A DNA stretch of 36,466 bases from CAYZEZ01 sp964477295 (GCA_964477295.1 CAYZEZ010000011.1:1-36466), one strand, 5' to 3'. Positions 18,375 to 29,200 are shown, numbered from the stretch's first letter. A program made the numbers and translations. The notes: generated from the sequence alone by a model not told the origin.

Positions 18375-21278
18375 ATGAAACGTCGTATCCAAAGATTGTC
18401 TGTCTGCCTGCTGTTTTTTATTTCTTTGCCAATTATCTTATTGGCAGATTCACTCAATGTTACCAGTTTCGGGAAATTGATTGTTTCCAATTTCAGCCCG
18501 AACTATTATCAGGCCGAGAATCAGAACTGGGATATTTGTGAAGGTGATAACGGGCTGATGTATTTTGCCAACGGACCACTTCTTGAAGGAGGGAGCGATT
18601 ACTGGCAGCAACATTACCTTAAGGAGGAAACATTTATTCGCAGTGTACAAAGAATGGATAGCAGCAGGATAATGATTGGTGCAAACCAGGAAATGGGGTA
18701 CTTTACCCGTTTTGACATCCCTGGCAGAACAGAATATACTTCCCTGATGGGAAAGCTGGATACGAATTATCATTCATTCGGATCGATCTGGCAGATACTG
18801 AAGTATGAAGAGGCTTATTATTTGAGGGCCGGCAGGGGCTTGTTTAAGTATGAAAAGGATACTGTTATCCCGCTTCTGTATGGTGATGTTGTTGATTACA
18901 TCAGGTTTCTGGATGACAGTTTGTTTGTCCTAATAGCAGGCAAGGGTCTTGGAATTTATAATGATGACGGATTTCACCTGCTTGCATTCGGATCATATTT
19001 TGCTGACAAGAGGATAGTTGCCATGACCAGCTATACAAATAACGGTGAATATTTGATTTTTACAGATGATGAAGGGATTTACAGGTCAGACGGGAATGAA
19101 ATCTGGCTATTTCATGCCTTCAATCACCGGGAGATCATTGAAAGCCAGATCAGTTCTGTTATTTTGCTTAACAACCAGTATTTCGCAGTCGGGACAGTAA
19201 GAGATGGATTGTATATCCTGGATCTCTCCGGATCGGTCATCCAGCACCTGAATATCAAGAACGGATTGCAAAACAACACCATCATCAGCATGTTTGCCGA
19301 CAGTAGCAATAATATATGGCTCGGATTGGATTATGGGATCAGCTATGTTTACCTGAATAGTTGCATCTCTATAATCAATTCTGAATCCGATATAGGCACA
19401 GGATATGTTTCGAAATACTATAAGGACAAGTTATATCTAGGGACCAATCAGGGATTGTATTACATAGACTGGAGTCCTCAAAAGCAAAAAACTGTCGGTG
19501 ACATGCAGATCTTGCCGGTAATGAACAGTTCTGGCCAGGTTTGGGGACTGCACATCTCAGATGGCATCCTTTTTTGCAATCACCATGAAGGATTATTTAA
19601 AATTGAAGGCGACCACGCCATTTTACTCAGCCCCCTTGAAGGATCATGGCAGATTGATCCTCTGAAAACTATCCCCGGCTGCTATCTTCAATCCACCTAC
19701 AGAGGGTTTTTCCTTTACCGGCTTTTACCGGAGGGAGAATTAGAACTTATTAAGGAAATGGATCAGATAGAGGCATCACGCTTGTTTTATCAGGACGATA
19801 AGGGATACATCTGGAATGTGGCATCGAATAACCGGCTCTTCAGGTACAAAATAGATCCTGAAAACCTTGAAATTGAGGAGAAAGTTAATTGGGGTTCAAA
19901 ACAGGGATTACCCGTTGGACGAATCGGAATTGTAGGGAGCAAGAAACAATTGATATTTACTACTGAAAAGGGATTTTATACATATGATGATGCCAGAGAT
20001 CGGTTTGAAAGCAGGGAATATTATAATGATTTATTTGGGGCTGGTAATTTAATGCTTAAATTTTTTAAAGATGATTATGACAGGATATGGTATGTAACCC
20101 AGGAAGAGATTGGATATTTTTCATTGCATTTTGGACAGATGGAAAAAGTGACCAGTCCTTTTAACCTGGTATCGAAATCGTATAATCGTTTTTTTGGTGA
20201 AATAAATGTCATCGATCGTGAGAATATATTCTTTGCTATGGACAGGGGATATTATCATTTCAATGCAGCATGTTCATCGAAACAAAACAAACAGTATCGC
20301 TGCTATATCATTGATCTGAACACAACCAGTCCTCCGATAAAGTCATTAAAAGCTAACCGTGCACGTAAATACCCGGTTTATTCGCATAAAAAGAATTCTT
20401 TTGAATTTGTTCTGACTTCCAACATCATCGAGAGCCAGGAAAATATTCAGTATGCATTTATACTGGATGGGTATGATGATAATTGGTCGGAATGGTCTAA
20501 TCGCAATCGAAAGGAATACAATAATCTGTTTGGAGGAGTGTATACATTTCGTGTAAGGGCAAAAGATGGCAGTGGCTTGGAGAGCAGTGAGGCTTCTTTC
20601 GCTTTCCAGGTAAAGCCACCGGTTTACAGATCTGTTACAGCATACATTACTTATATCGTATTATTGGTTCTCATCGTGCTGATAATAAGTAATCTTCGTA
20701 CGAAAAAAATAGAGAAAGAAAAACTCAAAATTGAAAACAGGAAGCAGCAGGAACTTGAAGATAAAAGAAAGAAGTACGAAGAGGGCCAGATGAAATCCAA
20801 ACAGAGAATAACTGAGTTATTGAATGAAAAACTCCAGCAGGATCTCAGGCATAAATCCGGGGAGTTGTCCAATTCCATGATCAATATATTACATAAAAAC
20901 GAGATCATGCTGAATTTGAAAAAAGAAATGCAGAATCTTTATATGGAAAAGAATCTTGAGCATCGTGACCTGAATATTAAGAAACTTATCCGGATGATAG
21001 AAAATGAGATCTCCACAAAAAAGGATCTCGAAGTATTTGATGCCAATTTCAACGCTGTTCATGAGGAGTTCCTGAAGAACCTGAAGGATAAATATCCTGC
21101 GCTGAACCAGAATGATCACCGCATGTGTACCTTCATTAAAATGAATAAATCAACAAAAGAGATAGCCACATTCCTAAACCTTTCCATCCGGGGGGTCGAG
21201 ACAAGCAGGTACAGGTTGAGGAAAAAAATGAACCTCGAAGGTGACGATAACCTGTATGATATAATTTCCAGTATTTAA
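18375..21278 (+). CDS. Membrane-spanning one-component regulator: propeller, Y_Y_Y, LuxR-type HTH
   Basis: Sensor-regulator of 967 residues from the ATG at 18375. The frame is open 13 codons further up, but this Met starts the signal sequence (MKRRIQRLSVCLLFFISLP). Residues ~40-670 are periplasmic and contain repeated beta-propeller-like blades (IYNDDGFHLLAFG, GLYILDLSGSVIQHLNIKNGL, SNNIWLGLDYGISYV). A Y_Y_Y domain spans about 675-748 (YAFILDGYDDNWSEWSNRNRKEYNNL in part). One transmembrane helix lies at about 753-773, then a charged coiled coil (about 775-850) and a C-terminal LuxR/GerE-type HTH at about 905-955 (STKEIATFLNLSIRGVETSRYRLRKKM). No histidine-kinase or receiver domain is present, so ligand sensing outside is coupled directly to DNA binding inside, as for SusR. 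It is divergent from the SusCD operon and upstream of the GH31 operon, and is the probable regulator of both. Confidence 0.9.
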   Translation: MKRRIQRLSVCLLFFISLPIILLADSLNVTSFGKLIVSNFSPNYYQAENQNWDICEGDNGLMYFANGPLLEGGSDYWQQHYLKEETFIRSVQRMDSSRIMIGANQEMGYFTRFDIPGRTEYTSLMGKLDTNYHSFGSIWQILKYEEAYYLRAGRGLFKYEKDTVIPLLYGDVVDYIRFLDDSLFVLIAGKGLGIYNDDGFHLLAFGSYFADKRIVAMTSYTNNGEYLIFTDDEGIYRSDGNEIWLFHAFNHREIIESQISSVILLNNQYFAVGTVRDGLYILDLSGSVIQHLNIKNGLQNNTIISMFADSSNNIWLGLDYGISYVYLNSCISIINSESDIGTGYVSKYYKDKLYLGTNQGLYYIDWSPQKQKTVGDMQILPVMNSSGQVWGLHISDGILFCNHHEGLFKIEGDHAILLSPLEGSWQIDPLKTIPGCYLQSTYRGFFLYRLLPEGELELIKEMDQIEASRLFYQDDKGYIWNVASNNRLFRYKIDPENLEIEEKVNWGSKQGLPVGRIGIVGSKKQLIFTTEKGFYTYDDARDRFESREYYNDLFGAGNLMLKFFKDDYDRIWYVTQEEIGYFSLHFGQMEKVTSPFNLVSKSYNRFFGEINVIDRENIFFAMDRGYYHFNAACSSKQNKQYRCYIIDLNTTSPPIKSLKANRARKYPVYSHKKNSFEFVLTSNIIESQENIQYAFILDGYDDNWSEWSNRNRKEYNNLFGGVYTFRVRAKDGSGLESSEASFAFQVKPPVYRSVTAYITYIVLLVLIVLIISNLRTKKIEKEKLKIENRKQQELEDKRKKYEEGQMKSKQRITELLNEKLQQDLRHKSGELSNSMINILHKNEIMLNLKKEMQNLYMEKNLEHRDLNIKKLIRMIENEISTKKDLEVFDANFNAVHEEFLKNLKDKYPALNQNDHRMCTFIKMNKSTKEIATFLNLSIRGVETSRYRLRKKMNLEGDDNLYDIISSI

Positions 21279-21352
21279 TTTTATAGCTCTGATGAGCTTG
21301 GCATGAGTGATATGAGCCGGACACGGAAAGACTTGCCTGCCTGATACAATGC

Positions 21353-21373
21353 GCTAATGCAAGCGCTATTAGC
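21353..21373. repeat. Perfect hairpin GCTAAT/ATTAGC between regulator and GH31 operon
   Basis: Inverted repeat GCTAAT (21353-21358) and ATTAGC (21368-21373) with a 9-nt loop. It sits immediately before promoter module D. There is no T tract on the + strand, so a rho-independent terminator for the regulator gene is only one option; an operator is another. A second short stem, AGCTC/GAGCT, lies at 21285-21298 right after the regulator stop. Confidence 0.4.
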
Positions 21374-21468
21374 TGGTGTGAAGTAGTATTAACGTATGTA
21401 TTTTACACCACTGCGTATTTTTCAAGGGGTCCTTGATTTGTATTAAAGAATACTCTGAAGTAGATTGC
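21373..21468 (+). promoter_or_regulatory. Promoter D: conserved upstream module plus -7 element for the GH31 operon
   Basis: On the + strand, GTGTGAAGTAG (from 21377) matches the GTGAAGTAGG part of promoter A. The sequence ACTGCGTATTTTTCAAGGGG (21410-21429) matches the second half of modules A and B. GGGG ends at 21429, and exactly 31 nt later is TAGATTGC (21461-21468), a degenerate -7 element. The start codon is 91 bp past the GGGG. Between the two halves there are 10 extra bases compared with A, about one helical turn. An imperfect inverted repeat (GGTGT.AA.TA at 21375-21385, its complement at 21399-21409) overlaps the module. Confidence 0.62.
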
Positions 21469-21520
21469 ATGCTATTCTGCCGGAAAACAGTAATTCTCAA
21501 CTTCATTTGGATTAAGCAAG

Positions 21521-23782
21521 ATGCATCCTTTATCAAAACTGCGATTGGTCATTAAATTATTTTTATACCTGATAGGAGGTCAACAGTTCCTGCTGCTTGG
21601 TTGTGTATCGGATACGATCAGCCAACCTCTGGTCCATTCTTCCTGTGATAGTATTATTTCTATTGAGATCGAAAACTACGTGAATGCAGAGGGATGGTGC
21701 ACGAAGAGCTATTATACCGGGATTGGAATGACCACTGATTTCAAGGATGATCAATCGGGTGGTTTTCTTCTCTACGCCATTCAATTTGATCAACCGGGTG
21801 TATATCAGGTATATACGCTTGGTAACCGGAAACGAAATACTCCTGTGGAGGATAACATTATTCAGTTTGTTTTGTCGGATGAAAATAATCATGAAATTTC
21901 AACAGCCCTTTCAGGATTCCTGCCAGTCAATGCACCGGTATGGTCTTCATTATGCGGAAGTGAGTCCGGGGAGAAATGCTACCTGACTTTACCAGAAAGC
22001 GGTAAATATTTTCTGAAGGTTTCTGCCCATAAGGGAAAGGGATTTTATCTTGATAAAATTGTATTGACTAGTAATCCCGGTTTTTATCCTTCGGGCACCG
22101 GTCCTGAAGAGACATTTCAGGGAGGGAGCCCGGAAGGCAAAAGATCACGGATTGTACTTCCTCCACAATGGGCTTTCGGAGTTTTATACGGTGGATATAC
22201 CGATCAGGATCAGACAATTCAGGTCGTGGATTCCCTGATTAATGGGGACTATCCTATTGATGCTTACTGGATTGATTCCTGGTTCTGGAATTATAATAAC
22301 GGTAACGGTCCAAAAGGGTATATTGATTTTATTGGAGATACCACTGCTTTTCCAGATGTTGGAAAACTATGGGACGAACTGCAAGTTAGGAATATCAAGG
22401 CAGGAATATGGATATGGAACCAGATCCATGAAACGGGTAATGAGACAGTCTATGAGGAGTTCAGGAAAAGGAATTTTTTTTCAAACGAGTATTTCAACAC
22501 CAATGGCTGGCACAATGAGCTAAATGGCACAAAAACCGGTCAGGTTGATTTTGAAAACCCGGAGGCAGTAACATACTGGAAACAAAAACTAAAGCCCTTT
22601 TTTGAAAAGGGACTGGATTTTCTTAAACTCGACAACTCATCATCCATTCCATTTTGCAAAGCTGCCTTTACAGTTACTCAGGAATTTGGGAAAGAAACGT
22701 CCGGAAGGGGCTTTATTCTAGCCCACCTGCACTCGACCTATGAGTATGAGCATAAACTTTATCCGACTAAATGGACAGGAGATGCCAAAATTGCCTGGTC
22801 CCAGCCTGATTATCCGGATATGAGTCAATACGCCATGGGCGGGCTGAAAGAGAACATCCTTATGGTTTCCGATCCGAAGAGATCTACCTATGAGGTACCC
22901 TTTCTGTCTCATGATGCCGGTGGCTATAATTACTTCGGAAGCAACGACCAGAGCGAAGAATTGTATATCCGCTGGATACAGTTTGCCTCAATGAACAGCA
23001 TAATGATGATCTTTTCTACTAACGATAATCCCACCCGGAACCATCCTTACCGGTATCCGGAACAGGTGCAGGAAAATTTCAGGAAATACACGCACCTCCG
23101 GATGCAGTTATTCCCGTATATTTATTCTTATGCCCTTAAAACCCACTTAACCGGGAGGAAAATGATACAAGGTGATATCCAGCATGAATGCCAGTACCTT
23201 CTGGGTGATGAGATCCTGGTGGCCCCGGTTTGCGAGAAGGGAGCAAGAACAAGGACGCTGTACCTTCCGGAAGGCGAATGGATCGATCCTGAGCTTGGAA
23301 AAGTGTACCAGGGAGGGCAGGATATTACGGTTGATGCTCCTTTAGACAAGCTTCCCCTTTTGATCAGGGCGGGATCTGTTATACCCATGCGCAATTATGC
23401 CCGTTCCGTTGAATTAGGGAATAATGATACGCTTACCCTGGAAATATATCCTTCAGGTGAAGAAACCGGATTTGAATTGTTAGAAGACGACGGCATCAGT
23501 AACGAATACCTGGACAGACAATATTCAAGCACTTCCTTTACCTTACAAAAACATGAATCATCCGTACAATTTACTATCCAACCGGTGTCAGGCAGTTTTA
23601 AAGGTATGAAAGAAACTCGTTTTTACAGGTTACACTTCAATCTTTCTGCCCGTCCTGATTTCGTTAAGATAAACGGGCAGAAAGTAACAAACAGGGTAAA
23701 ATACCATTCCGGGAGGCAGGTCATTGAATTATCCCTGTCGGTCAGCAAATCGGAGCCTCAGACCATAATAATCGGATATTGA
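21521..23782 (+). CDS. GH31-family glycoside hydrolase, lipoprotein with N-terminal binding module
   Basis: Protein of 753 residues with lipobox LLGC (Cys28), so probably anchored to the outer membrane or its surface. Residues ~45-185 form a beta-sandwich ending in FYLDKIVLTSNPGF, typical of small carbohydrate-binding modules. The (beta/alpha)8 GH31 catalytic domain spans about 210-560. The nucleophile is Asp371 (LDFLKLDNSS), the acid/base Asp421 (KWTGDAKIAW), and a GH31-type motif SHDAGGYNYFG follows at 463-473. C-terminal beta domains include GDEILVAPVCEKGARTRTLYLPEGEW and LIRAGSVIPM. GH31 enzymes act on alpha-linked glycans with retention; the exact specificity (glucosidase, xylosidase, galactosidase) cannot be told. 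It lies 7 bp upstream of the next glycosidase gene, in the same operon. Confidence 0.92.
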   Translation: MHPLSKLRLVIKLFLYLIGGQQFLLLGCVSDTISQPLVHSSCDSIISIEIENYVNAEGWCTKSYYTGIGMTTDFKDDQSGGFLLYAIQFDQPGVYQVYTLGNRKRNTPVEDNIIQFVLSDENNHEISTALSGFLPVNAPVWSSLCGSESGEKCYLTLPESGKYFLKVSAHKGKGFYLDKIVLTSNPGFYPSGTGPEETFQGGSPEGKRSRIVLPPQWAFGVLYGGYTDQDQTIQVVDSLINGDYPIDAYWIDSWFWNYNNGNGPKGYIDFIGDTTAFPDVGKLWDELQVRNIKAGIWIWNQIHETGNETVYEEFRKRNFFSNEYFNTNGWHNELNGTKTGQVDFENPEAVTYWKQKLKPFFEKGLDFLKLDNSSSIPFCKAAFTVTQEFGKETSGRGFILAHLHSTYEYEHKLYPTKWTGDAKIAWSQPDYPDMSQYAMGGLKENILMVSDPKRSTYEVPFLSHDAGGYNYFGSNDQSEELYIRWIQFASMNSIMMIFSTNDNPTRNHPYRYPEQVQENFRKYTHLRMQLFPYIYSYALKTHLTGRKMIQGDIQHECQYLLGDEILVAPVCEKGARTRTLYLPEGEWIDPELGKVYQGGQDITVDAPLDKLPLLIRAGSVIPMRNYARSVELGNNDTLTLEIYPSGEETGFELLEDDGISNEYLDRQYSSTSFTLQKHESSVQFTIQPVSGSFKGMKETRFYRLHFNLSARPDFVKINGQKVTNRVKYHSGRQVIELSLSVSKSEPQTIIIGY

Positions 23783-23789
23783 TCGGGAT

Positions 23790-25355
23790 ATGAAACATTC
23801 CATGATGCTGTTACTATGTATATGCATCTTCGCTCCACAGAACGGACAGGTGATACCCGTGGAAGTTGTTGCAGACAGTAATGGAGCGTATACCCTGGTC
23901 AGGGGGGGTGAGGCCTATTATATTAAGGGAGCGGGAGGAACCAATAAGGATCTGTTTGACGAACTGGTCGCAAGGGGAGGGAACAGCATTCGTACATGGG
24001 GAATAGATGGATTGACGCTCAGTATGATGAATAAGGCCCATGATAAAGGATTGTCGGTAATGCTGGGATTATGGATGAGCAAGGAAAAAGATGGATTTGA
24101 TTACAACAACCAGGCAAAGGTAGATGAGCAACTTGAAAAATTCAGGAACCTGGTCCGCCAGTTCAGAAACCACCCGGCCCTGCTTGCCTGGTCGATCGGT
24201 AATGAACTGGACCTTAGCTATACCAACCTGAAGGTATGGAATGCAGTTAATGACATATCTCTAATGATTCACGAGGAGGATGGGAACCATCCAACCCTTA
24301 CCATTACGGCCGGAATAAGCCTGAGCAAAGCAAATGCCATCGCACAGCGAGCACCGGACCTGGATATGCTCGGGATCAATACCTATGGTAGTATTTCAGG
24401 TGTTCATTCAACGCTGCTTGCCTCGGAATGGAATAAACCTTACCTGATCACCGAATGGGGAGTGAACGGCCCCTGGGAAGTAGGCAAAACACCATGGGGT
24501 GCCCCCTATGAACCTTCCAGTACAGAAAAGGCAGCTGTTTTTTTGAACAGGTATCAGAACAATATTCATCCGTATAAATCCCTGTTGCCGGGCAGCTATG
24601 CTTTTTACTGGAACAGCAAGTTTGAAGCTACCTATACCTGGTTTGGGCTCTGGGTTGGCATGGCAACCACTGAAATGATCGATGTCCTAGAGTATTCATG
24701 GACTGGAATATGGCCGGATAACAGGGCTCCCGGAGTAGAGAGTGTAACGATCAACGGATTGGGGCAAAAAAGCAACCTGAGGCTTTCCAGCCACATCAAC
24801 AACAGGGTTGAGGTAATTGCAACAGATCCGGAAGGCGATACGCTGGATTACGAGTTCCTGGTTTTACCAGAGTCCGGCGATTATTTGACTGAAGCAATGC
24901 AGGGAGCCACTTATCGATGTATCCCCGGAGTAGTGACCAAAGAAGAAGGAGGTTCCGCATTGCTGACATTCGATGAGATACATAATCACCTCAACCTGCG
25001 TCTTTATGTTTTAATCAGGGATGGCCACGGCCATATTGCCACAGCCACTTTCCCGTTTCAGACAGGATTTCTTGATCTTTCATCCTCACCTGATGAAAAT
25101 GGCCAAAATCAGCCAGGTATAAGCATATGGCCCAATCCTGCGGTGGATTGGCTTTATATCCAGGCTGACAACGAAATGATTTACCCTTCTATAATCATTT
25201 ATAATTGTTTCGGACAAGAAGTATTCAGTCAGACGTTTAAGAAGATCAGCGGAATGGTGACCGTTTCGCTGGACGGAGTACCTGACGGCATCTATTTGCT
25301 TAAGGTTGCAGAACGTGGTGAACAGGAATTTCTGATACCGGTAATTATAAACTGA
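23790..25355 (+). CDS. GH-A clan glycoside hydrolase (GH2 TIM-barrel-like) with T9SS sorting tail
   Basis: Secreted protein of 521 residues with signal peptide (about 1-20). The catalytic TIM barrel spans about 25-310 (YYIKGAGG, GGNSIRTWGID, HPALLAWSIGNELD). The acid/base is Glu139 (IGNE) and the nucleophile Glu222 (LITEWGVNGPW), the GH-A arrangement on strands 4 and 7. It lacks the N-terminal sandwich domains of true GH2 enzymes. A beta-rich domain follows (about 315-425), then a T9SS type A sorting domain (ISIWPNPAVDW, ending FLIPVIIN). It is predicted to be exported and either released or attached outside the cell. Translation follows the GH31 gene by 7 bp, so both probably act on one glycan. 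Related families include GH2, GH5 and GH158; I cannot choose. Confidence 0.85.
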   Translation: MKHSMMLLLCICIFAPQNGQVIPVEVVADSNGAYTLVRGGEAYYIKGAGGTNKDLFDELVARGGNSIRTWGIDGLTLSMMNKAHDKGLSVMLGLWMSKEKDGFDYNNQAKVDEQLEKFRNLVRQFRNHPALLAWSIGNELDLSYTNLKVWNAVNDISLMIHEEDGNHPTLTITAGISLSKANAIAQRAPDLDMLGINTYGSISGVHSTLLASEWNKPYLITEWGVNGPWEVGKTPWGAPYEPSSTEKAAVFLNRYQNNIHPYKSLLPGSYAFYWNSKFEATYTWFGLWVGMATTEMIDVLEYSWTGIWPDNRAPGVESVTINGLGQKSNLRLSSHINNRVEVIATDPEGDTLDYEFLVLPESGDYLTEAMQGATYRCIPGVVTKEEGGSALLTFDEIHNHLNLRLYVLIRDGHGHIATATFPFQTGFLDLSSSPDENGQNQPGISIWPNPAVDWLYIQADNEMIYPSIIIYNCFGQEVFSQTFKKISGMVTVSLDGVPDGIYLLKVAERGEQEFLIPVIIN

Positions 25356-25500
25356 TTAGTTTTATCCTTGAATTTAAAGGAGAAGCGGAGAGGGCGAAGT
25401 GCAATGTTCAGTCCTCAGTGTAGTTTGACACTTATGTTCTTGAAAGGCGTCTCGATTAATATCCTGTTTTAATCAAAACAAAGCCACAATAAGAATATAA

Positions 25501-26130
25501 CTTGTTGATAATATTGATATCGATCCTCTGATAAAAAAGTATTAAGGAGGAGGTACATCAGGTTATCATCCCAGGCTTATGCTCAAAGTACTAATCTATG
25601 GTTACCTGACCAATCTTTATTCAAGTCGTAAGATAGAGCAGGCTTTGGCTGATAAGCCAGTAGATAAAAAGGTCAAACAAAAGCTGAACTATGCCAGGAA
25701 GAACTGGCCTGAGAACCTGTATTATAATCCGGACCAGGACTGCTATTACTGTCCAATGGGCCAATCCATGACTTTTGCAGGAACCAGACAGCATCATACA
25801 GCCAATGGATATATACAAACCAAAAGAGCATACCAGGCTCAGAACTGCAGAGGGTGTCCAATGCGAGGTAGCTGTCATAAAGCCACGGGTAATCGAAAGA
25901 TAGAGGTAAATTACCGATTAATCCGCTATTAACAGATTATCAAAGAAAGGCTTAACAGTGAAAGAGGAAAACGTTATCGAAGTCTGAGACCAGTTGATGT
26001 GGAAGGAGTGTTTGGAATAATCAAAAACAATAAGAATTTCAGAAGGTTTATGCTGCGGGGATCAGATAAAGTGGAAATTGAAGCAGGGCTTCTGGCGCTG
26101 GCACATTATCTGGCAAAGCTGGCCAATTAA
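25501..26130 (+). pseudogene. IS1182-family transposase remnant with two nonsense codons and internal deletion
   Basis: In one frame, reading starts with LVDNIDIDPLIKKY, then TAA (25543-25545), then GGGTSGYHPRLMLKVLIYGYLTNLYSSRKIEQAL, the typical IS1182 N-terminus. It passes straight to the C-terminal Cys-rich part (NPDQDCYYCPMGQSM, CRGCPMRGSCHKATGNRKI). A second stop is at 25930-25932, after which the frame continues with VEGVFGIIKNNKNFRRFMLRGSDKVEIEAGLLALAHYLAKL to the TAA at 26128. The central part with the catalytic DDE residues is missing, so the protein is inactive. No convincing terminal inverted repeats or target duplication were found. The 145 bp between 25356 and 25500 contain nothing recognisable. 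Confidence 0.85.
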
Positions 26131-26176
26131 GGGAGTGTTCGCCTTCTTTTATATTCGTTGATACTTGTGAGAGAAC

Positions 26177-26220
26177 AAAAAAAAAGGGCCATCTCTTTGT
26201 TTCGAGACAGCCCCCTTTTT
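26177..26220 (-). terminator. Hairpin terminator, probably bidirectional
   Basis: An A run and GGG (26177-26188) pair with CCC and a T run (26211-26220). An inner stem TCTC/GAGA encloses the loop TTTGTTTC. It lies 55 bp beyond the stop of the minus-strand gene ending at 26275 and has a T tract in both directions, so it can end transcription from that gene and from the degraded IS on the other side. Confidence 0.75.
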
Positions 26221-26274
26221 ACTCTAAGCTTTCAGTGCTACCAATGAATATGCAAACAAACTACTACTTGAGAC

Positions 26275-29200
26275 TTATTTCACTATCAGCTTAACAACCT
26301 CGCCAGCTCCGTCGGTCGTAGTAACCCGGATGAAATAGATTCCGGAACTCAGATCAGATATGTTCAGGTTGTATTCGGATACATTAACTGATTCAATCCT
26401 GCGGATTTCAGAACCTACGACATTATACACAGCAACAGAACTCATGATTCCGGCATGTAGACGGATAGTAATCTGGTCATCGGCAGGATTCGGATAAAGG
26501 ACAAATCCTATATCATCCAGTTCATCGATTGAAGTGGGATTATAGATGAATTCAATCATATCCGCTGCCATAGAGGCTGTAATGCTGAAGGCAACATCGT
26601 CTCCGTATATCACCTTAGAACCACTAACGTACACATCCATGACATGGTCCCCGACCGGCAGCCCCATAACTTCAGCCGTCCAGATGCTGTCTCCGGCTGT
26701 TGCATCACCGTTGGTACCATCGTTATACAAGGTCACCATGGTTCCGCTGTTGTTAATATCGATCTCAACAGAGGTGGCTGTCTTGGGCATGTCAACAACA
26801 GTGAAAACAGCGTCATTGTTGTATTTCGGAGTAAATCCGGGTCCTTTAAGTTCGTCGAAATACCATTCTTCTCCGACGTCCTTATCTGTGTAGTCAAATG
26901 CAAGGACCACCCTGGTGTAGAAGTCATCGAGGGCATTTTCCGGTGCATAAAGCCTTGCATCGTACGACAATTCCACCCACTCACCTGCCGTTGTCAGGGT
27001 ATCATACATGTAGCATCTTTCGCTCTTACCGGGTCTTTCCAGTGACAGCCTTACAACTCCTGCAGAGTCGGCATTATAAACCTTCATAGTGAAATTGAAT
27101 CCGTCCGAGAAGTTTATCGTATTGGGCAGGTCATAAGCCATGCCAGACCACGTGTCTGTACCGGTATAAGCAACACCTACGCTGTCGGTTCCATTGACTG
27201 CATCAGCCAGCGGATTAGGCATTACGCCGCCCCAGACAGCACCCTGGAAGGTAAACCATGGAGGTGTTATGCTATCATAATCGAAATAGACATGGGTTGG
27301 TTCAACATACCCGATTTCAACTACGGGTCCGCGAATCTCATCGAAGTACCACTCTTCACCCTGATCGGTATCCTTGTCGTCGAATATGACAACGACACGG
27401 TTATAATCCATTGAGGTATCACCCTCAGTGGCGTCTTTTGGATCAAAGAACAACCAGGCCCATTCGCCGGGTGTGTCGTATGTGGCATTGATTATTAATT
27501 TGGGAGTACTGCCTTCCAGCTGCAACCTGACGTCTCCGATGGAATCTGACCTGACTAACATCTGGAACATTTGTGTAGATGAGAAGTCAATTGGTCCGGC
27601 AAGGTCAATATATATTCCTGACCATGAGTCGGTACCTGTCGTTGCCTTACCTGCATACAGTCTTTCATTAACCATATCTTCACCGGGATTTTCCACTACG
27701 CCTTCATAAGTGGCGCCCTGGAATCCGATCCAGTCTTTACGGTTATTTTCCGTGCTGAAATAGGAGGCTGGTTCAAGCTTAACGTGTGACGGAGCGCCTT
27801 TCAGCTCATCAAAATACCACATTGCTCCAGCCACACCCTCTTCATGTGCAAAGCAAAGAAGAACACTGGTAAAGACATTGTCATTTCCTTCCGGGATTTC
27901 CCAGGTCAGCTTGGCCCATTTGCCTGGCGTGGTATACCATGTGTCGAGTTTTATACTACCGAACTGAAGGCGGGTTTCACCTGAATCGGTCGGATGGTAA
28001 ACCATCATCGAGAATGTCCTTTCGTTTCTCAGGTCAAGCGGGGCAGGGAATTTGTATGTGATTCCATCCCATCCATTGCCCCCTGTCAGGGTGGTTCCGA
28101 CATACATCGAACCGTTGACAGAATCTTTCACGGGATTCTCTACCGCACCTTCAAAACTTCCTCCTGAAGAGGAGAAGGCAGGTGTTTCATCCTCGAAGTC
28201 GAACCACAGCGTTGACTCCTGGGAAGCCAGCATTTCAGCTACGAAATTGATCATAACAGGATCGAGGCTAGAAGGAATGGTTGCTGCGACATTATCGCCC
28301 ATATCCACCATTTTACTGTCTGCGTAGACATCGTAAACAATATCACCAACTGGTACTCCCTGTACCTCGGCAGTCCAGAGGCTGTCCCCTGCGGTTACAT
28401 CACCGTGTGTGCCGTCGTTATATAGGGGCATAAGTGAACCGCTGTTGTTGACTTTGACTGCATAAGATTTAACACCATCAATATGTGAAGCCACCTCAAA
28501 GGTCGCAGTCACATAATAGATCGGGGTGAGTTTCGGACCCATCAGGTCATCGAAGTACCATTCTTCCCCTATTTCGGAATCTTTATCATCGAAGATCAGG
28601 GTAATTCTGGGGTAAAAGTCATCATAAGGCTCGGATCCGACGGTATTCCTGGCATCGAATTCAAGTTCTTGCCATGCACCAGGTGTGGTGTAAGGAACCG
28701 ATATCTTGCATTGTTTACCGCCACTGCCTTCAAGCTGTACTCTCGCATTCCCTACGGAGTCTGAAGAATACACTTTCATAGTAAATATGTATCCGTCAGA
28801 AAAATCGATGGTGCCGGGAAGCTGGTACACAATACCTGACCAGTTTGCCGAACCTGTATAAAAGAGTCCTACGCTATCCGAACCGTTAACACCATCCTGC
28901 AATGGATTAATGCTAACACCTCCCCAGACTGAACCCTGGAATCCGGAGAAATCATTTTCTGGGGGAATACTGTCGAAGTCGAAATAGGTCCTTACAGGTC
29001 CTGCATCGCCCACATCCACAACGGGGCCGCGTATGTCATCAAATAACCAAACTTCCCCTGAATCAGCGTCTGCATCATCCAGGATGACAACCAGTTTGGT
29101 GTAAGTTTGAGTAGTATCTCCGGAAGTTGCGTCATCCGGGTTAAAGCTCAGGTAGGCCCATTCTCCCGGGGTGGTGTAAGGGACAGAGATCTTCATGGTG

